NCBI GenBank assembly: GCA_019925105.1
Contig: JAHGAU010000039.1
Coordinates: 124,001 to 188,000, forward strand
Length of the DNA: 64,000 nucleotides
Direction of reading: 5' to 3'
From: Niebla homalea
Taxonomy: Eukaryota > Ascomycota > Lecanoromycetes > Lecanorales > Ramalinaceae
The translations under genes were made by a program, and so were the position numbers. The notes beneath the pieces were generated by a model. That model had not been told where the DNA came from, did not search any database, and saw nothing but the letters and a program-made list of their open reading frames with translations. This document shows, in pieces, positions 38,478 through 52,563 of this stretch; the stretch's first letter is position 1; each line of letters begins with the position of its first letter.

Positions 38478-38639
38478 TATTGAATGTGCAGGATCGCCAC
38501 TTGGGAGATTACGTAACGCGGATCAGATTAAATAAGGCGGACGTACTAAACCCGAGTAGGATAGCGGCATATAGTTTTATATATAGTTTTACTTTATATA
38601 TAATAATAATTAAGTAATTTATACCTTTTAACTTCAACA
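38478..38639 (+). repeat. 5' LTR of C1
   Basis: 162 bp starting TATTGAATG (TGTTGAATG RIPed) and ending CTTCAACA; the outer part is little mutated. Confidence 0.9.
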
Positions 38640-38654
38640 GGTTATAAGCCCGGA
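38640..38654 (+). promoter_or_regulatory. Primer-binding site of C1
   Basis: GGTTATAAGCCCGGA follows the LTR; the same half-tRNA-iMet type site as A and E. Confidence 0.7.
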
Positions 38655-41209
38655 CTATACGTTTAAATGCTTAGATAACGTCTTTTTAATGTTTAATTTA
38701 ACTTATAAACGGTAATAAACTTATAATATAAGATATACCCGTAAATGATACCTGTACGCAGGCTATATTATTAAAAATCAACCTAGCTAGGCGTATAACA
38801 TTACGGCTATAAACAGAGAAGCTTACTTAATTACCTATATTCTTAAATTAAGAGGGGAGGACGTTTTATTAATAAAAATATATAAACCGTTATTTTTTAG
38901 CCCTATTAAGGGCCGTAAACGCTTATACGCCGGAAAATTAAGCCGGCGCCGAACTAATAAAGTTAAAACGTAAAGCCCTTAAGGTTAATATATATACGTA
39001 AAGCCTTAACCGGGGTTTAAGTAAAAAATTTAAAACGTTAAATAAATATTAAATATATTATAAAACTTTACCGAGTCCAGAGTTTTAAAGATTATATTAA
39101 AATTAAATTTTTTTAAGATTAATTAAAAATAGATTACTCGGATTTAAGTATATTACGGCCTGAAATTACTCGCTTTAACTTAATTTTAAAGAGTAAATAC
39201 GGGACGGAATAAGTGGTTAACGGCTAAACCTCTTAAAATAAGGATTAATCTTTAAAAAAGGGGGATTAAGAACCAATTATAGAATTCTTTAATAAATAAT
39301 TAAACTTAAGATAAACTTACTTATTACGGATTATAAAGATTAAAGTCTTTAAATTAAAATAAAATAATTAAAATAAATTTAAACGCTTTAATTATAGAGA
39401 TTAAAAGCCTTTAAGTAAAAAAGGATAATAATCTTAAGGGTATATATATAACGTTATAATATATTATAAAGTTTCGTTTTAATCTTAATTAAAATAAAGA
39501 ATATTTTAATTAATAAGGCTTTATATTATTTATTACTTTAAATTATATAATAATCCTATATAAAGTATAGCACTTAAACCCTATTATTCGGTGGTATCGT
39601 TATATATGAAATACCCTTTTTCCTTTTATACTTAAAAACTTAAGAAAAAAAGACCGTCTTAATTTAATTAATAAAGATTAAGTTAAAGACCGGAATTACT
39701 TATTACCGTAAACGCTAAAGTCATATAATAACTTTAGCTTAAAAGCATTTAAGGAACCCTTAATTAACTTATTAAATATTATTATCTTTAAGCTAAATAT
39801 AAATATTAAGAATTAAATATTATCGTTTAACGTAAATTACTTTTTACCCTTAAATAGTAAATCTTTAATATATTAAACGTCGTTAAACTTAGATATTATT
39901 AATAATCATAATATAATTAATATTTTATTAATATTATCTTCCGTATACTTTATTAAAAATAACGATTAAAAAAGACTTTATTATAAAGGGGTTTCCTTTA
40001 AGCTTGATCCCTTTATTAATAAATTAATAGTAATAAATATCGTAAAGTTAATAAATAAAGGATTAAATAACGATTAATAATCTTTAAAAATTAAAGGAAA
40101 AAAATACCCTTAAAATATATATAGCTTTAAAGAATCGTTACGGTATTAATATTAAATATCTAGTTAATACCATAAAAAGCCCGGATATAATTTAAGAAAA
40201 ACTTAAGGATTAATATAAGTTTTAAGGGTCCGATTTATATATAAAGTTTATTTAAGAGCTTATAAGTTTATAAAAGACTTTAAATATAATAATTAATAAA
40301 TATAATAACCGTTATTAAAAAGTTTATATTGAGATTAAAATGATTAATAGTTTTTTAATTATTCCGGACTATTTTATTATTTAGATATTCTTAAATAAAT
40401 TAAAGGAATTATAATAAACGTGGTACTCGGTACTTGCTTAAACGGCGGTATAATAAGGTTTAAGTACCCTTAAATTTCACGATATTATATAAAAAGCCCG
40501 TAATAAGGAAGCTTAGGCGGCCATCCAGTAATTAAACGTTTCGATATAAACTTATAAAGATATGTTAAAGGGTTATAATAAAAGGACTTTTAATAAAACC
40601 CGGGAAAAGTTTATCTGTTAATATTATACCCAGAAGGGGTATAATAATAAATATATTAAGGACAAATATTAAGACTTTTACCCTGAAAAAAAACCCATAA
40701 AGTTCCGTATTAAGAAACCTAAAATTATTAAGGAAACTACCATGCTTATAAACCTTTTAATAATAAATTCTTACTTATTAACGTATATATAATAATTAAT
40801 AACGATAATATCGGCTATTTTAATAGATTTATAGAAGCTGGTAATTTTCAATAATAACTATAATTAATATATTTTTTATAAAAAAAGATTCTTTTAAAAG
40901 GAATTAAAACCTTATTAATCCTCGTCTTTAAGGCCCGGGTTAATAAAAATGAGTTATATAAAGGGTATAAGTATTACTTATATAATATATAGGGTGGATA
41001 ATAAGCCCGTTAAGGTAAAATTTACGGATATAGTATATTTTCCGGCGAACTTAATTAATTTCGTATCTAAAACGTAACTTCTGGATTATAGGGTTTAGCT
41101 TAGTATAACGCGGACGGTCCGGACGGTAACGTATAATTAAAAAAAGCTTATTTATAATAAATAGAACGGTTTATTTATAATTAATCTATAAGAATTAACC
41201 TTTATTATA
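38655..41209 (+). pseudogene. C1 gag remnant, cut by B
   Basis: Colinear with 46646-49200 of C2. Holds the gag coding region; a stretch near 40610-40680 with Y-Q-Y-T and HxxxxC-like spacing matches the nucleocapsid knuckle in C2. The frame is destroyed by RIP and ends at the insertion point of B (AACCTTTATTATA). Confidence 0.7.
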
Positions 41210-41347
41210 TGTCAGAAGTGCAGAAGGCAAAGACCTCGGCTATTACCAAAAGGGGACTAGCCTACTTCCTAGACTTCTTATAGATAGGTATCGCTTAGCA
41301 CCTTATATAGTACTTAATTAAGTAAGTTATACCTTATTACTTTAACA
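41210..41347 (+). repeat. 5' LTR of B
   Basis: 138 bp, nearly identical to the A2 5' LTR; the outer part is little mutated and the inner part RIPed. Confidence 0.93.
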
Positions 41348-41362
41348 GGTTATAAGCCCGGC
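41348..41362 (+). promoter_or_regulatory. Primer-binding site of B
   Basis: GGTTATAAGCCCGGC directly after the LTR. Confidence 0.75.
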
Positions 41363-41369
41363 TTATATG

Positions 41370-42409
41370 CTTATTATTGCGTTTAATAATTAATAAGCCT
41401 TAATAATAACAACTTAAATACCTTAAGAGCCGTACCATCGCTTTATTAATATCGTAACGGCTCTTATTATTATTATAACTATTATAGTTACTTAATAGTC
41501 CTATTAATTTAAGCCTTAACCACCTGAAAATAAGGAGGTTAAAACGAAAAAATAAGAAGGTTAAAACGTTACCCAGCTTAAAACTATTATTTATATATAG
41601 ACCGTAAGGTATATTAACCTTATATACCGATTTACGCGTACGTTATAAAGGTATAATAATACTTATAAAGCCGTTAAATTAACGGATCCCTAATAAACGC
41701 GTTAATACCTTTAAAGAATAAAAGGAAACGTTTATTTATTATTAAAGCAATTAAAGCAGCTTATAAAGCCTATTATTACGTATATTTAACTTCTTAATTA
41801 AGTTAATTACTTAATTTAAGTTATTATTATTTTAACCTTATATTAAAGTTCATTTTAATTACCGTATTAAAGTTTAAATATAAAAAGAAGTAAAATATTT
41901 ACTTTTAAAGCTTTTTTTTCTTTATTAAAATTATTAAAACTTAAATTAATTATAGCTTTATTTCTAGGGGCTTTTTACCAAGATTTTTATTATTATTAAA
42001 ATTATTAAGAATATATCGATTATTTTAATCTATACGTTTTATTACTTTAGCCTAAAATTAAACTATTTATCCTTAAATAACGTTCCTTTACCCGGCGTAT
42101 TATATATATTTTATAAGGTTTACGCCTTAAATAATCCGTTAAGATTAAGAAGCTCTATTATTTATTATAAGTTTTTAAATTATAATTCTTATTAAGTAAG
42201 AAGAAACTCCGGGCCCGTTATTATTTACTTTATAAAACGTTCCGTTTTATACGTATATTATTTAAGAAAGTTATAATTTTAAAGGATAATAATCCAGAAT
42301 ATTATTTATTATTATTATTATTTAAGTTATCCTTATTTAAGGGCTTAATATTATTAATTATAATCCTGTTGCTTTTTAACGATATAAATTTCTTTAATTT
42401 TTAAGTTAA

Positions 42410-42461
<52 letters not shown>

Positions 42462-45400
42462 CCAACCTTTTTAAGATTACCGGTATTTTTAATAAGGTTA
42501 TTAAGCTTAAGGATAACCTTAAATATATTATATAAAAACGTAAAATAAATAAGAAACTTAAGCTTACCCGGCTTAACTATTAAATTATAGATTTTAGTTT
42601 ACGCTTTATTAAAATTAAAGTTCTTAAAGGTAATAAGTTTATAAAAACTTAAGATACTTACGATTAAGGGCACTTTATAATTTATACCGTAATCCGTATA
42701 AGGATTAAGGAAATTAATTAATATATTATTAAGAATATTAAGAATACTAAAATAATATAAAATACCCTCTGTATTCGGTATTAACTTAAGGGCTTAAGTT
42801 ATTTTGCGTTAACCTTTAAACGTTTCACTTTTTTTACCCTTAATTAATACTTAGATCCAAATAAGTATTATAATAAATATTAAGATCTTTTTAATAAATT
42901 ATAGAATTTTTAAGGTATAATAATTATTAATAATAATGTACTTATTTAATAATTTTATAAAAGCTTTAGTCCGGAATATAAAGCCTATATTAATTAATAT
43001 AATAATAAATATAAACCATTTTAAATAACCGATAATAATATTAACGTTTTAAAATACGTACTTATTTATATTATTAACCGGTTTCTTTAATATAAAGCCT
43101 TAAATAAAACGTTTATATTTAATATTATAACCTTTATAGTTATTATTATTGATTTACGCTTCCGGGATAATATCCGCTTAAATAACTTTATTCCGCTCCG
43201 CATTTTTCCGCAATTTAATATCCGTTAAGGTTATTATATTAAAGTTCTATAAAAAAGACGTTTTTATATCGTTATTAACTATCGTTTATTTTACGGATAT
43301 AATAAATTAACCTATAATAATAATAATAAACGCCGTAATAATAATAATAATAATAATATAAGTACCGGTAACGATTAAAAACGCCGGCGTTACGGTAACG
43401 GCGGTAATAACGGTAATAAAGGCAATAATAAGGGCAATAATAAGTTTAAAGATAAGGAATATAAAGCCCCTTTAGGGGCTAAGGCCTTAATAAACCTGGC
43501 CTTTATATACGTTACCGTTATTATACCGGCTTTACCGCCCGTTATTTACCGGGATTACCAGGCATATTTAACTATAAATATATTTATTTTTATTACCTAT
43601 ATTTTTAATACCGATTATACGAATTATATCGTTAATAATAGCCATATCTTTATCCGTAGGAAGCTTTTCCTTAAGCTTATTATTATTAAAAACTTTTCCG
43701 GGGGGAGGAATATTATCTATATTAAAGTTATTAAAATCCTATATTAATTTAATAAAAACGTTTATAATTTAATTATTTATAACGTTTTTTTTATCCTTAA
43801 TAATACCTTTAATTTTATTAGCCTTAAATAATTATAACGAATTAATTATCCCCTTAAATAAAATAACGATTTAAAGGATTTAAATATATTTATCGGCCGT
43901 AACGGTATCTTTATAAAACTTTTACCGATAGCCCTTTACCTCCTTAAAGTCGATATTAAAGTTATTAATAATTTAATACCCGTAACCCTATATATTACTC
44001 CCGTAAATTAAGAAGCCTTAAAATATTAATATAAGGTAACAAGGTATATAGGGGAGTAAAATATTAAGTTTTTACCGGAAACGGTAATTAATATTGACCT
44101 CTTTAACTTATTAAATTTATTAAGGGATTATAAGTACGTTATTTATACGGAGATATAAATAAAGTTTAAGCCGAATAAGGGTTATATTAAGCTTAATACT
44201 TATTAAAATAAACTTATTTATTCCGACTTAATTAACTTTATTAATAATATAAAAACCGATTATAAATAAGTCGTTACCTTTATTAAAGACGTTATTAAGG
44301 TTATTTATATAATTTTATTATTAAATTCTTTATATAAAACGGTTCTTAAGGCCTTTTAAGGCTATATAAAGAGAATCTATTATTTAAACTACTTTATCTG
44401 CCGTTTATATATTAATAATAATAATATATATAATGGCTTCTAATTTAATAACTGGCGGTATATTAAAAGGATTTAATAAGAATTTACGGTACTTTATAAC
44501 CCTTAATAAAACGGTATTTTTAAATAAATAAGTTAAATCCTGATTACCCGGGTTTATATAATATTATTAAATAATAACTTACCGCGTATTCTTATTATTA
44601 AACTTATTATTATAGCGGCCTTTATATATAATATAATACTTATAAGTATTTATAACGTACTAAATTAAGTTATAAATCTCGGGAAATCCGATTAATCTTT
44701 TATTAAGAGGGTTAAACGACGCGGTATATATTAAAAACGTAAGCTTCCGGGTATAAACTAAATAAAATTTTAAATTAAGGCCGTTAAAAGATATTTTATC
44801 GGCTTTAAGGGCTATTACGTTTATAAAATGCTTATACTAAATAGCCGGGTTTAACGCTATAATTACGTTAAATGGTTAAAGAATAAAGCCGTTTAGTTTA
44901 AACGTAAGGCTAATAACCTTTTACCGGTTTATTACTTAATACTAAAATAGAAAGAGACAATTATTATAGATTTCCAGTTATTATTAAAACGGATACGTCT
45001 TAATAATAATAAAAATATAGATAATAAGCCGGTTATTATTATTATATAAGGCTTTTATATTATAGATGTTATGGATAAAACCGATAATATTATTATTAAG
45101 GATATAACCGAACTTATATCCAATAAATAACTTAAGCTTTATATAACCTTAAAATTTATAATCGTTAAGGAAAATATTAATAAAAAAAACTTATTTATAT
45201 TATCCTTATTTACCCTTAATAATAATATTATAAAGGAATCTCCGGGTATATATATCTTTATAGACTTGGATTTAAGCTTATTTAATCTTTATAATTTAAT
45301 TTTATACTATTATTTATCTTTAAGAGAATTTATTAAATCTTTAGATTTATTTACTTAAGCTTATATAACCAAAATATAACCTTTAAGCTATTAATATAAC

Positions 45401-46468
45401 CGGGATTTTAATTATTAAGCCGCCGGTTCTTAATTAATACTTATATATCTTATAGCCGTAATCCCTATGGATTATACCGAGCTTATGATTTATATATAAG
45501 CCGTAAAGGATATATACCGTAAGATAAAGTAAAAGCTTATTATAAAAAATAAAGTTAAATCTTTAAAAAAGAATAAAACCTAAATCTTAATAGATTTACC
45601 TCCCGGTATTAACGTATTAAATAATAAATAAATTTATAAATATAAATATAAATTAGACGATAATATTACCCGGTATAAAGCCAAATGGATAATCCGTAAC
45701 TTTTAATAAAAGGAAAACTTAAATTTCTTCAATACCTTTATAACGGTTATTAAGCCTATAAGTTATAAAGCCCTTTTTACTATAACGGTTATATATAACC
45801 TAGAGATTAAGTAAATAAACGTTAAAATAATATTCTTTTATAATAATATCCTTAAAAAGATTTATATTTATTAACTTACGGGCTTTAATAATAACTTAAA
45901 ACGGATTTATTTATTAAATAAAACTTTTTATAAGCTTAAATAATTACCCCGGATTTAATATTAATACCTCTTTATATTCCTTAAGAAATTTAGTTATTAT
46001 TATATTAATAAAGATTATAGCGTATTCTTAAACCCGGATATTAATATTATCGTTATTATATATATTAATAATATCTTAATAATAAAAGTTAATAAACGGG
46101 TTATTACCAACTTAAAGGCTTAATTAAATAAGAAGTTTAAGATATCCGATTTAGGCTTATATAGTTAATACTTAAGTATAAGTATTACTTATAATTGATA
46201 AAATCGAACCTTAACTCTTAATTAAGAAAGTTACGTTAAATAAGTCCTTACTTAATTCAATATATATAATAATTTTCTCTTTAAGGGTAACGGTATAATT
46301 ATCCCTATAAATATAAATGCCCGTCTTAAGCCGGTTAATAAGGAGTATACCGCCTTAAAGTAATTTTAACTTAAATACCAATCCGTTATTAGCTTATTTA
46401 TATATATTATAATAAATATTAAGCTTAATATAGTTTATACGGTATCGGTAATATTACGTTACGCGTTT
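41370..46468 (+). pseudogene. B gag-pol remnant, truncated
   Basis: Same domain series as A2: (TTA)n tract in gag, GYNKLTY knuckle-like segment at about 43280-43310, integrase before 44700, reverse transcriptase with Y-I-N-N-I-L (both active Asp codons changed to Asn) at about 46055-46080. It ends before RNase H. Compared with A2 the two copies differ mostly at C/T and G/A positions, as expected for independent RIP of the same parent. Confidence 0.85.
42412..42459. repeat. (TTA)n microsatellite inside B
   Basis: About 16 TTA units at the position matching the tracts in A1 and A2. Confidence 0.95.
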
Positions 46469-46630
46469 TGTTGAATGTGCAGGATCGCCACTTAGGAGAT
46501 CACGTAACGCGGATCAGATTAAATAAGGCGGACGTACTAAACCCGAATAGGATAGCGGTATATAACCTTATATATAGTCTCACTTTATATATAGTAATAA
46601 TTAAATAACTTATACCTTTTAACTTTAATA
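46469..46630 (+). repeat. 5' LTR of C2
   Basis: 162 bp starting TGTTGAATG, ending CTTTAATA (CTTCAACA RIPed). Confidence 0.92.
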
Positions 46631-46645
46631 GGTTATAAGCCCAGA
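46631..46645 (+). promoter_or_regulatory. Primer-binding site of C2
   Basis: GGTTATAAGCCCAGA, same type as in C1 with one further G-to-A change. Confidence 0.7.
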
Positions 46646-46659
46646 CTACGTATTTAAGT

Positions 46660-49600
46660 ACTTAAATAATATCTTCTTAATATTTAATTTGGCCTATAAA
46701 CGGTAATAAACTTATAATATAAGATATACCCGTAAACGATACCTGTATATAAGCTATATTATTAAAAATCGATTTAATTAAGCGTATAATATTACGGTTA
46801 TAAATAAAGAAGCTTATTTAATTATTTATATTTTTAAATTAAGAAAGGAGGACGTTTTATTAATAAGAATATATAAACCGTTATTTCTTAGCCCTATTAA
46901 GGGCCGTAAACGTTTATACGCCGGAGAGTTAAGCCGGTATTAAGTTAATAAAGCCAAGATATAAAGCCCTTAAGGTTAATATATATACGTAAAGCCTTAA
47001 CCGGGGTTTAAATAGGAAATTTAAGACGTTAAATAAATATTAAATATATTATAGAACTTTATTAAGTTTAAAGCCTTAAAGACTATATTAAAATCGAGTT
47101 TTTTTAAGATTAATTAAAAATAGATTACTCGGATTTAAACGTATTACGGCTTAAAATCACTTACTTTAACTTAATTTCAGAAAGTAAATACGGGACGGAA
47201 TAGGTGGTTAACGGTTAAACCTCCCAGAATAAGGATTGATCCTTAAAAAAGGGGGGTTAAAAACCAGCTATAGAATTCTTTAATAAATAATTAAACTTAG
47301 GATAAGCTTATTTATTATAGATTATAGAAATTAAAGTCTTTAAGTTAAGGTAAAATAATTAAGATAAGCTTAAACGCTTTAATTATAAAGATTAAAAGCC
47401 TTTAAATAAAAAAAGGTAGTAATCTTAAGGGTATATATATAGTATTATAATATATTATAAAGTTTCATTTTAATCTTAATTAAAATAAAGAATACTTTAA
47501 TTAATAAGGCTTTATATTGTTTATTACTTTAGATTATATAATAATCCCGTATAAAATATAGTACTTAAACCCTATTATTTAATAATATCGTTATATATGA
47601 AGTACCCTTTTTCCCTTTATACTTAAAGACTTAAGAAAGGAAGATTATCTTAATCTAACTAATAAAAACTAAGTTAAAGACCAGGATTATTCATTACCGT
47701 AAACGCTGAAATTATACGATAATTTTAGCTTAAAAGCGTTTAAGGAACCCTTAATTAATTTATTAAATATTATTATCTTTAGGCTAAATATAAATATTAA
47801 GAATTAAATACCGTCATTTAACGTAAGTTACCCTTTATCCTTAAATAATAAGTCTTTAATATACTGGACGTTGTTAAACTTAAATACTATTAGTAATTAT
47901 AGTATAATTAATATCTTATTAATATTATTTTCCGTATACTTTATTAAGGATAATAATTAAGAAAAACTTTACTATAGGAAGGTTTTCTTTAAGCTTAATC
48001 CCTTTATTAATAGATTAACGGCAGTAAATATCGTAAAGCTAATAAATAAAGGATTAAATAATAATTAATAACCTTTAAAAATTAAAGGAAAGAGATACCT
48101 TTAAGGTATATATAGCCTTAAAGAATCGTTACGGTATTAATATTAAGTATTTAATCGATATTATAGAAAGCCTTAATACGATCTAAGAAAAACTTAAGGA
48201 TTAATATAAACCTTAAAAGTCCGGTCTATATATAAAGTTTACTTAAGAGCTTATAAGTCTATAAAAAACCCCGGATATAATAATCGATAAGTATAATAAC
48301 CGCCATTAGAAAGTCTATACTGAGATTAAAGCAATTAATAATTCCTTAATTATCCCGGATTATTTTATTATCTAAATATTCTTAAATAGACTAGGGGAGT
48401 CGTGGTAGACGTAATACTCGGTACTTACTTAAACGGCGGTATAATAAGGCTTAAGTACCCTTAAATTTTATGATATTATATAAAAGGCCCGTAATAAGGA
48501 AGCTCGGGCGGCCATTTAGTAATCAAACGTCTTAATATAGGCCTATAAGGATACGTTAAAGGGTTATAATAAAAGGACTTTTAATAAAACCCAGGAAAAG
48601 CCTATTTATTAATATTATACCTAGAAAAAACGCAATAATAAGTATATTAAGGATAAATACTAAAACCTTTACCTTAAAAAGAAGCCTATAAAGTTCCGTA
48701 TTAAAAAGCTTAAAACTATTAAGGAGATTATTACGTTTATAAACCTTTTAATAACAGACTCTTACTTATTAACGTATATATAATAATTAACGATAATAAT
48801 ATCGGTTACCTTAATAAATCTATAGAAGCTGGTAATCCTCGATAATAATTATAATTAATATATTTTTCATAAAAGGAGATTCTTTCGGGGGGAGTTAAGA
48901 CCCTATTAATCCTCGTCTTTAAGGCCCGGGTTAATAAGAATAAATTATATAGGGGGTATAGGTATTATTTATATAATATATAGGGTGGATAGTAAGCCCG
49001 TTGAAATAAAATTTACGGATATAATATATTCCCCGGTAAACTTAGTTAATCTTATATTTAAAACGTAACTTCTGGATTATAAGGCTTAACTTAATATGAC
49101 GCGGACGGTCCGGACGGTAATATATGGTCAGAAAAAGCTTACTTATAGCAGGTAAAACGGCCTATTTATAATCGATTTATAAGAACTTACCCTTATTATA
49201 ACGGCGTTTAACGTACCTTTAATTATACTTACCTAATATATATATATAAGTTACCTCGGAGCTTAAAAATTATTCTAATTAACGGACGTATTAACTAAGA
49301 TGGATCTTAAACGTAAACGCTATAATAATAATAAAGCTAAAAACGCTTATTATACGTATTATACTATCGGACGGTTATACTTTTAACCATATAAAGGATA
49401 TTTTAAACCTATAAAAAACCCGTTAAAGCTTATTTATACGGACCTTTTAGGGATAATTAATCCTTAAGGATATAACGGAATAACGTATTATATAACCTTC
49501 CGTAATAATAAGACTATAATATTAGAGGTTTACCCGTTAATATATAAATCGGACGTGGTTTAACGGTTTAAAGAGTTTAAAATTAGGTATAAATAACCCC

Positions 49601-52395
49601 CGGATTAAAAGATTAAACGCCTTTAGGCCGACAGCGGGGGTAAGTATATGTTTAAGGCCTTCTTAAATTACTTAAAATAATATAGAATTATCTTTAAGGT
49701 AATAATACGTAAAAGCTTTAAATAAAATCTACTTAATAAAAAAATTAACCGGAAAATTGGTAAGAAGACCAGGATTATACGGATAATAAAAGATATACTT
49801 AAAAGCTTTTAACCGGAGTTAATTTAAATAATAAATTATATAATTATACGGATATTATATATACGGCTTAAAAAGGTAATATTATATTAAGTTTAATATA
49901 ATAAGAAACCGGACATATTTTATATACGGACTTTAAGGTTAATTATATACGTAAGAACTATAGATTACCGGGTTAAGCTTAATAATAGGTTGAAACCGTA
50001 TATCCTAATAGGTTTTAATAAAAAGATTAATAAATACTTTAAGGTAATTAATTTACGGGTAAAACGGTTTAACCTTATAATAAAGAATATATATAATATA
50101 TATATCGAGGAAAGACGGGTAATACCGTTAAATAACTCGGATTATAAAGAGTTTATTAACTGAATCCAGGAGCTTAAGAAGGTAAAAAAACCTTAATAAA
50201 ACCTTAATTTAAAGGAGAAGTTTAAGAATTACGGTTTAATTAAAACGAATATTATTAATATAAACTTTACCCTTACCGAGTAACCTATATATCCGACTAT
50301 AGTCCTTATTTAACGGATAGCTTTACCGGACCCCTTAAGCTTAACGGCTAAAGATTTAAAGATTAATTATAATTAAAAATAAAAACAATAAATTAAGAAC
50401 CTAATTAAAAATAACCCCGGTTTTATATTTCCGGATAAACCGCGTAATATATTATTAAATTAATTTTTTTTTTCGGTTTTATTAATCCGTAATAAGGATA
50501 AACCGTTATACCCTTTAACCTTAATATCCCTTAAGACGATCCCGGAACTTATTAAGCTTAAAACCTATAAAGAAATTATAATAAATAAATATACCCGGAT
50601 AAATTAAAAGTTAACAAAAGGTAATAAATATAATTCTTTTAAAGAAAACGATACTTAAATCTTAATTACGCGGAATTAAATCCCCGCCGGCGTAATAATA
50701 TTACGAGGACGGTAGGTTTATACCCTTAAATATAGAGTTAATAATAATATGATTTATTATAAGGCTTAATAGGTAATATATAACTTTAAATAACGTAAAG
50801 GTATTAATTATAATAAAACGTTTACCTCGGTAATAAAACCTATAAGCTATAAGGTTCTTTTTACCCTTATAGCGGTTAATAATTAAGATTTAAAGTAAAT
50901 AAACGTTAAAATAATATTCCTTTACGGTCTTATTAAAGAAGAAATATATGTAAAATAATTAAAAGGATAAAAAAAGACCGGTAAAAACGGTAAAAAGCTC
51001 TATTATAAGCTTAAAAAAAACTTATATAAATTAAAATAATTATTACGATTATAATATAATCGTTTCTAGGAGTTTATAGCTATATAGGGTTTTAAATTTA
51101 TCTATACGGATTATTATATATTCCTTTATTTTAAAACCGGTATAATTATAGCCGTATATATAAATAACGTCTTAGTAATTAATCCGTCCAAGTAAGGGAT
51201 TTAGGACTTAAAGATTATACTTAATTAGGAATTCCGTATATTTAATTTAAATTTAATAAGTTATTATTTAAGTATTATTATTACTTAAGATTAATAAAAC
51301 CGAATAATCCGTTTTAATTAAAAAGCCTATATTAAAAGGGTAATATAAAATTACGGTTAATAAAAAGCTTACCCGATATATATACTTATATAAGTCGATT
51401 TTAAACCGGAACCGTTACTTAAGGGCTATTAAATAAAGCCGGAGTTTAGATAATAATATTAATTGGCCGTAAGTTTATTAATATATATTATATTTAATAT
51501 ATAACCGGATATAATTTATACGATAATAATTATTAATTAATATTCCGTAAATCCGTTTTATTAATATTAACTATATATAAAGTAAATTATATATTATTTA
51601 CGGATTATTATATATTTTTAATTAATATATAAAGGTAAGCTTAAAGTTTTTAATAAATATATTAATTCCGATTTTACGGCCGATTCTACCCGTAAGTTAA
51701 CTTTAAATTACCTTTTTAACGTAAAGAGTATACCGATTTATTAATCTTTAAAAAAGTAACCAATTATAACGTTATTTACCTATAAAATTAAATATACGGG
51801 ATAAACGTAAATTATTAAGGAAGCTATCTAATTAAAGGACTTATTAAGGTAAATATAATCCGATAAATCTAGATATATATTTATTATTACGATTTATAAT
51901 AATAATTAAAAGGCTATTATACTGGTTAAAAACCCGGTATATTACGTAAGGATAAAGTATATAAGCATCCAACTATATTAACTGCGGGAATAACTTAAGG
52001 TTAATACCGTTAATCTTAAGTATATTTATATTATAAAGTAGGTAGTTAACGGGTTAATAAAGGCCCTATTTATTAAGACCTTTATATAATTTAAACGGGC
52101 GTTAAGCCTTAAAGAGCTATTATATTAATAATCTAAAGACCGCATATTTACCGACGGCGGACCTAATAATAAGCCGGGTAATAAGTAATAAGTAAGTAAT
52201 AATTATATAGGGGAGCTAGCTACTTAATAATTAGGGGAGCTAGCCACTTAATAATTAAGGAAGTTAATTATATAATAATTAAAGGAATTACTTAGTAAAT
52301 ATAATAATTAGACTTTTATATAAAAGGATATAACGTTAAGGCTATAAAGGAGCTGTTTAATAAGTAAAATTTACGGGCTATATATAAAGTTCGAA
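46660..52395 (+). pseudogene. C gag-pol remnant (C2/C1 composite)
   Basis: Gag region with a nucleocapsid knuckle written Y*YYT*KKRNNKYIKDKY, i.e. Cx2C...Hx4C with Cys/His as Tyr (about 48605-48660). Integrase: an HHCC-like YYTIGRLYF near 49355-49385, LIYTDLLGIINP (first Asp, about 49425-49460), ADSGGKYMFKAFL (second Asp, about 49628-49665) and SFK*NLLNKKINRKIGK where the catalytic Glu falls (about 49713-49765). Reverse transcriptase: FLYGLI, YKLKKNLYKLK and Y-I-N-N-V-L at about 51152-51180. An RNase H and C-terminal part precede the 3' LTR. Full Copia order, inactive through RIP stops. Confidence 0.85.
52205..52298. repeat. ~24-bp tandem repeat near the 3' end of C1
   Basis: Four units of about 24 bases close to AGGGGAGCTAGCCACTTAAT, shortly before the 3' LTR. 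The same place in C0 (about 53286-53330) has only two units, so copy number varies between family members. Confidence 0.8.
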
Positions 52396-52401
52396 AAGGA
52401 A

Positions 52402-52563
52402 TATTAAATATATAAGATCGTTACTTGGGAGATTACGTAACGCAGATTAAATTAGATAAAACGGACGTGCTAAACCCGAGTGGGATAGCGGCATATGGCC
52501 TTATACATAGTCTCACTTTGTACATAGTAATAATTAAGCAACTTACACCTCTCAACTTCAACA
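52402..52563 (+). repeat. 3' LTR of C1
   Basis: 162 bp; the inner start RIPed (TATTAAATA), the outer half little mutated and ending CTTCAACA. TCGAAAAGGA before it is the likely polypurine tract. Confidence 0.92.

Larger units (their letters stand above)
41210..46468 (+). mobile_element. Copia element B (A family), 3' end missing
   Basis: Begins with the A-family 5' LTR and is colinear with A2 from 7472 to about 12745. It stops inside pol (RNase H region) at CGCGTTT where C2 begins. The last ~0.95 kb, including the 3' LTR, is absent from the window. Confidence 0.92.
46469..52401 (+). mobile_element. Copia C2 5' part fused to C1 3' part
   Basis: Starts with its own LTR inside B and continues as an ordinary C element to the C1 3' LTR. 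46469-49200 duplicates 38478-41209 with a constant offset of 7991 bases, so no indels separate the copies there. The junction between C2 and C1 sequence must lie right of 49200 and cannot be placed by eye. Confidence 0.8.
38478..52563 (+). mobile_element. Copia element C1 with nested B and C2
   Basis: Outer borders are a 162-bp 5' LTR (38478-38639) and a 162-bp 3' LTR (52402-52563) with matching TATTA duplications, inserted in C0. Between them C1 is left after 2.7 kb at 41209, B runs 41210-46468, and then a second C 5' LTR (46469) starts a colinear C sequence that leads without a break to the C1 3' LTR. The 3' ends of B and of C2 are absent. Confidence 0.85.
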
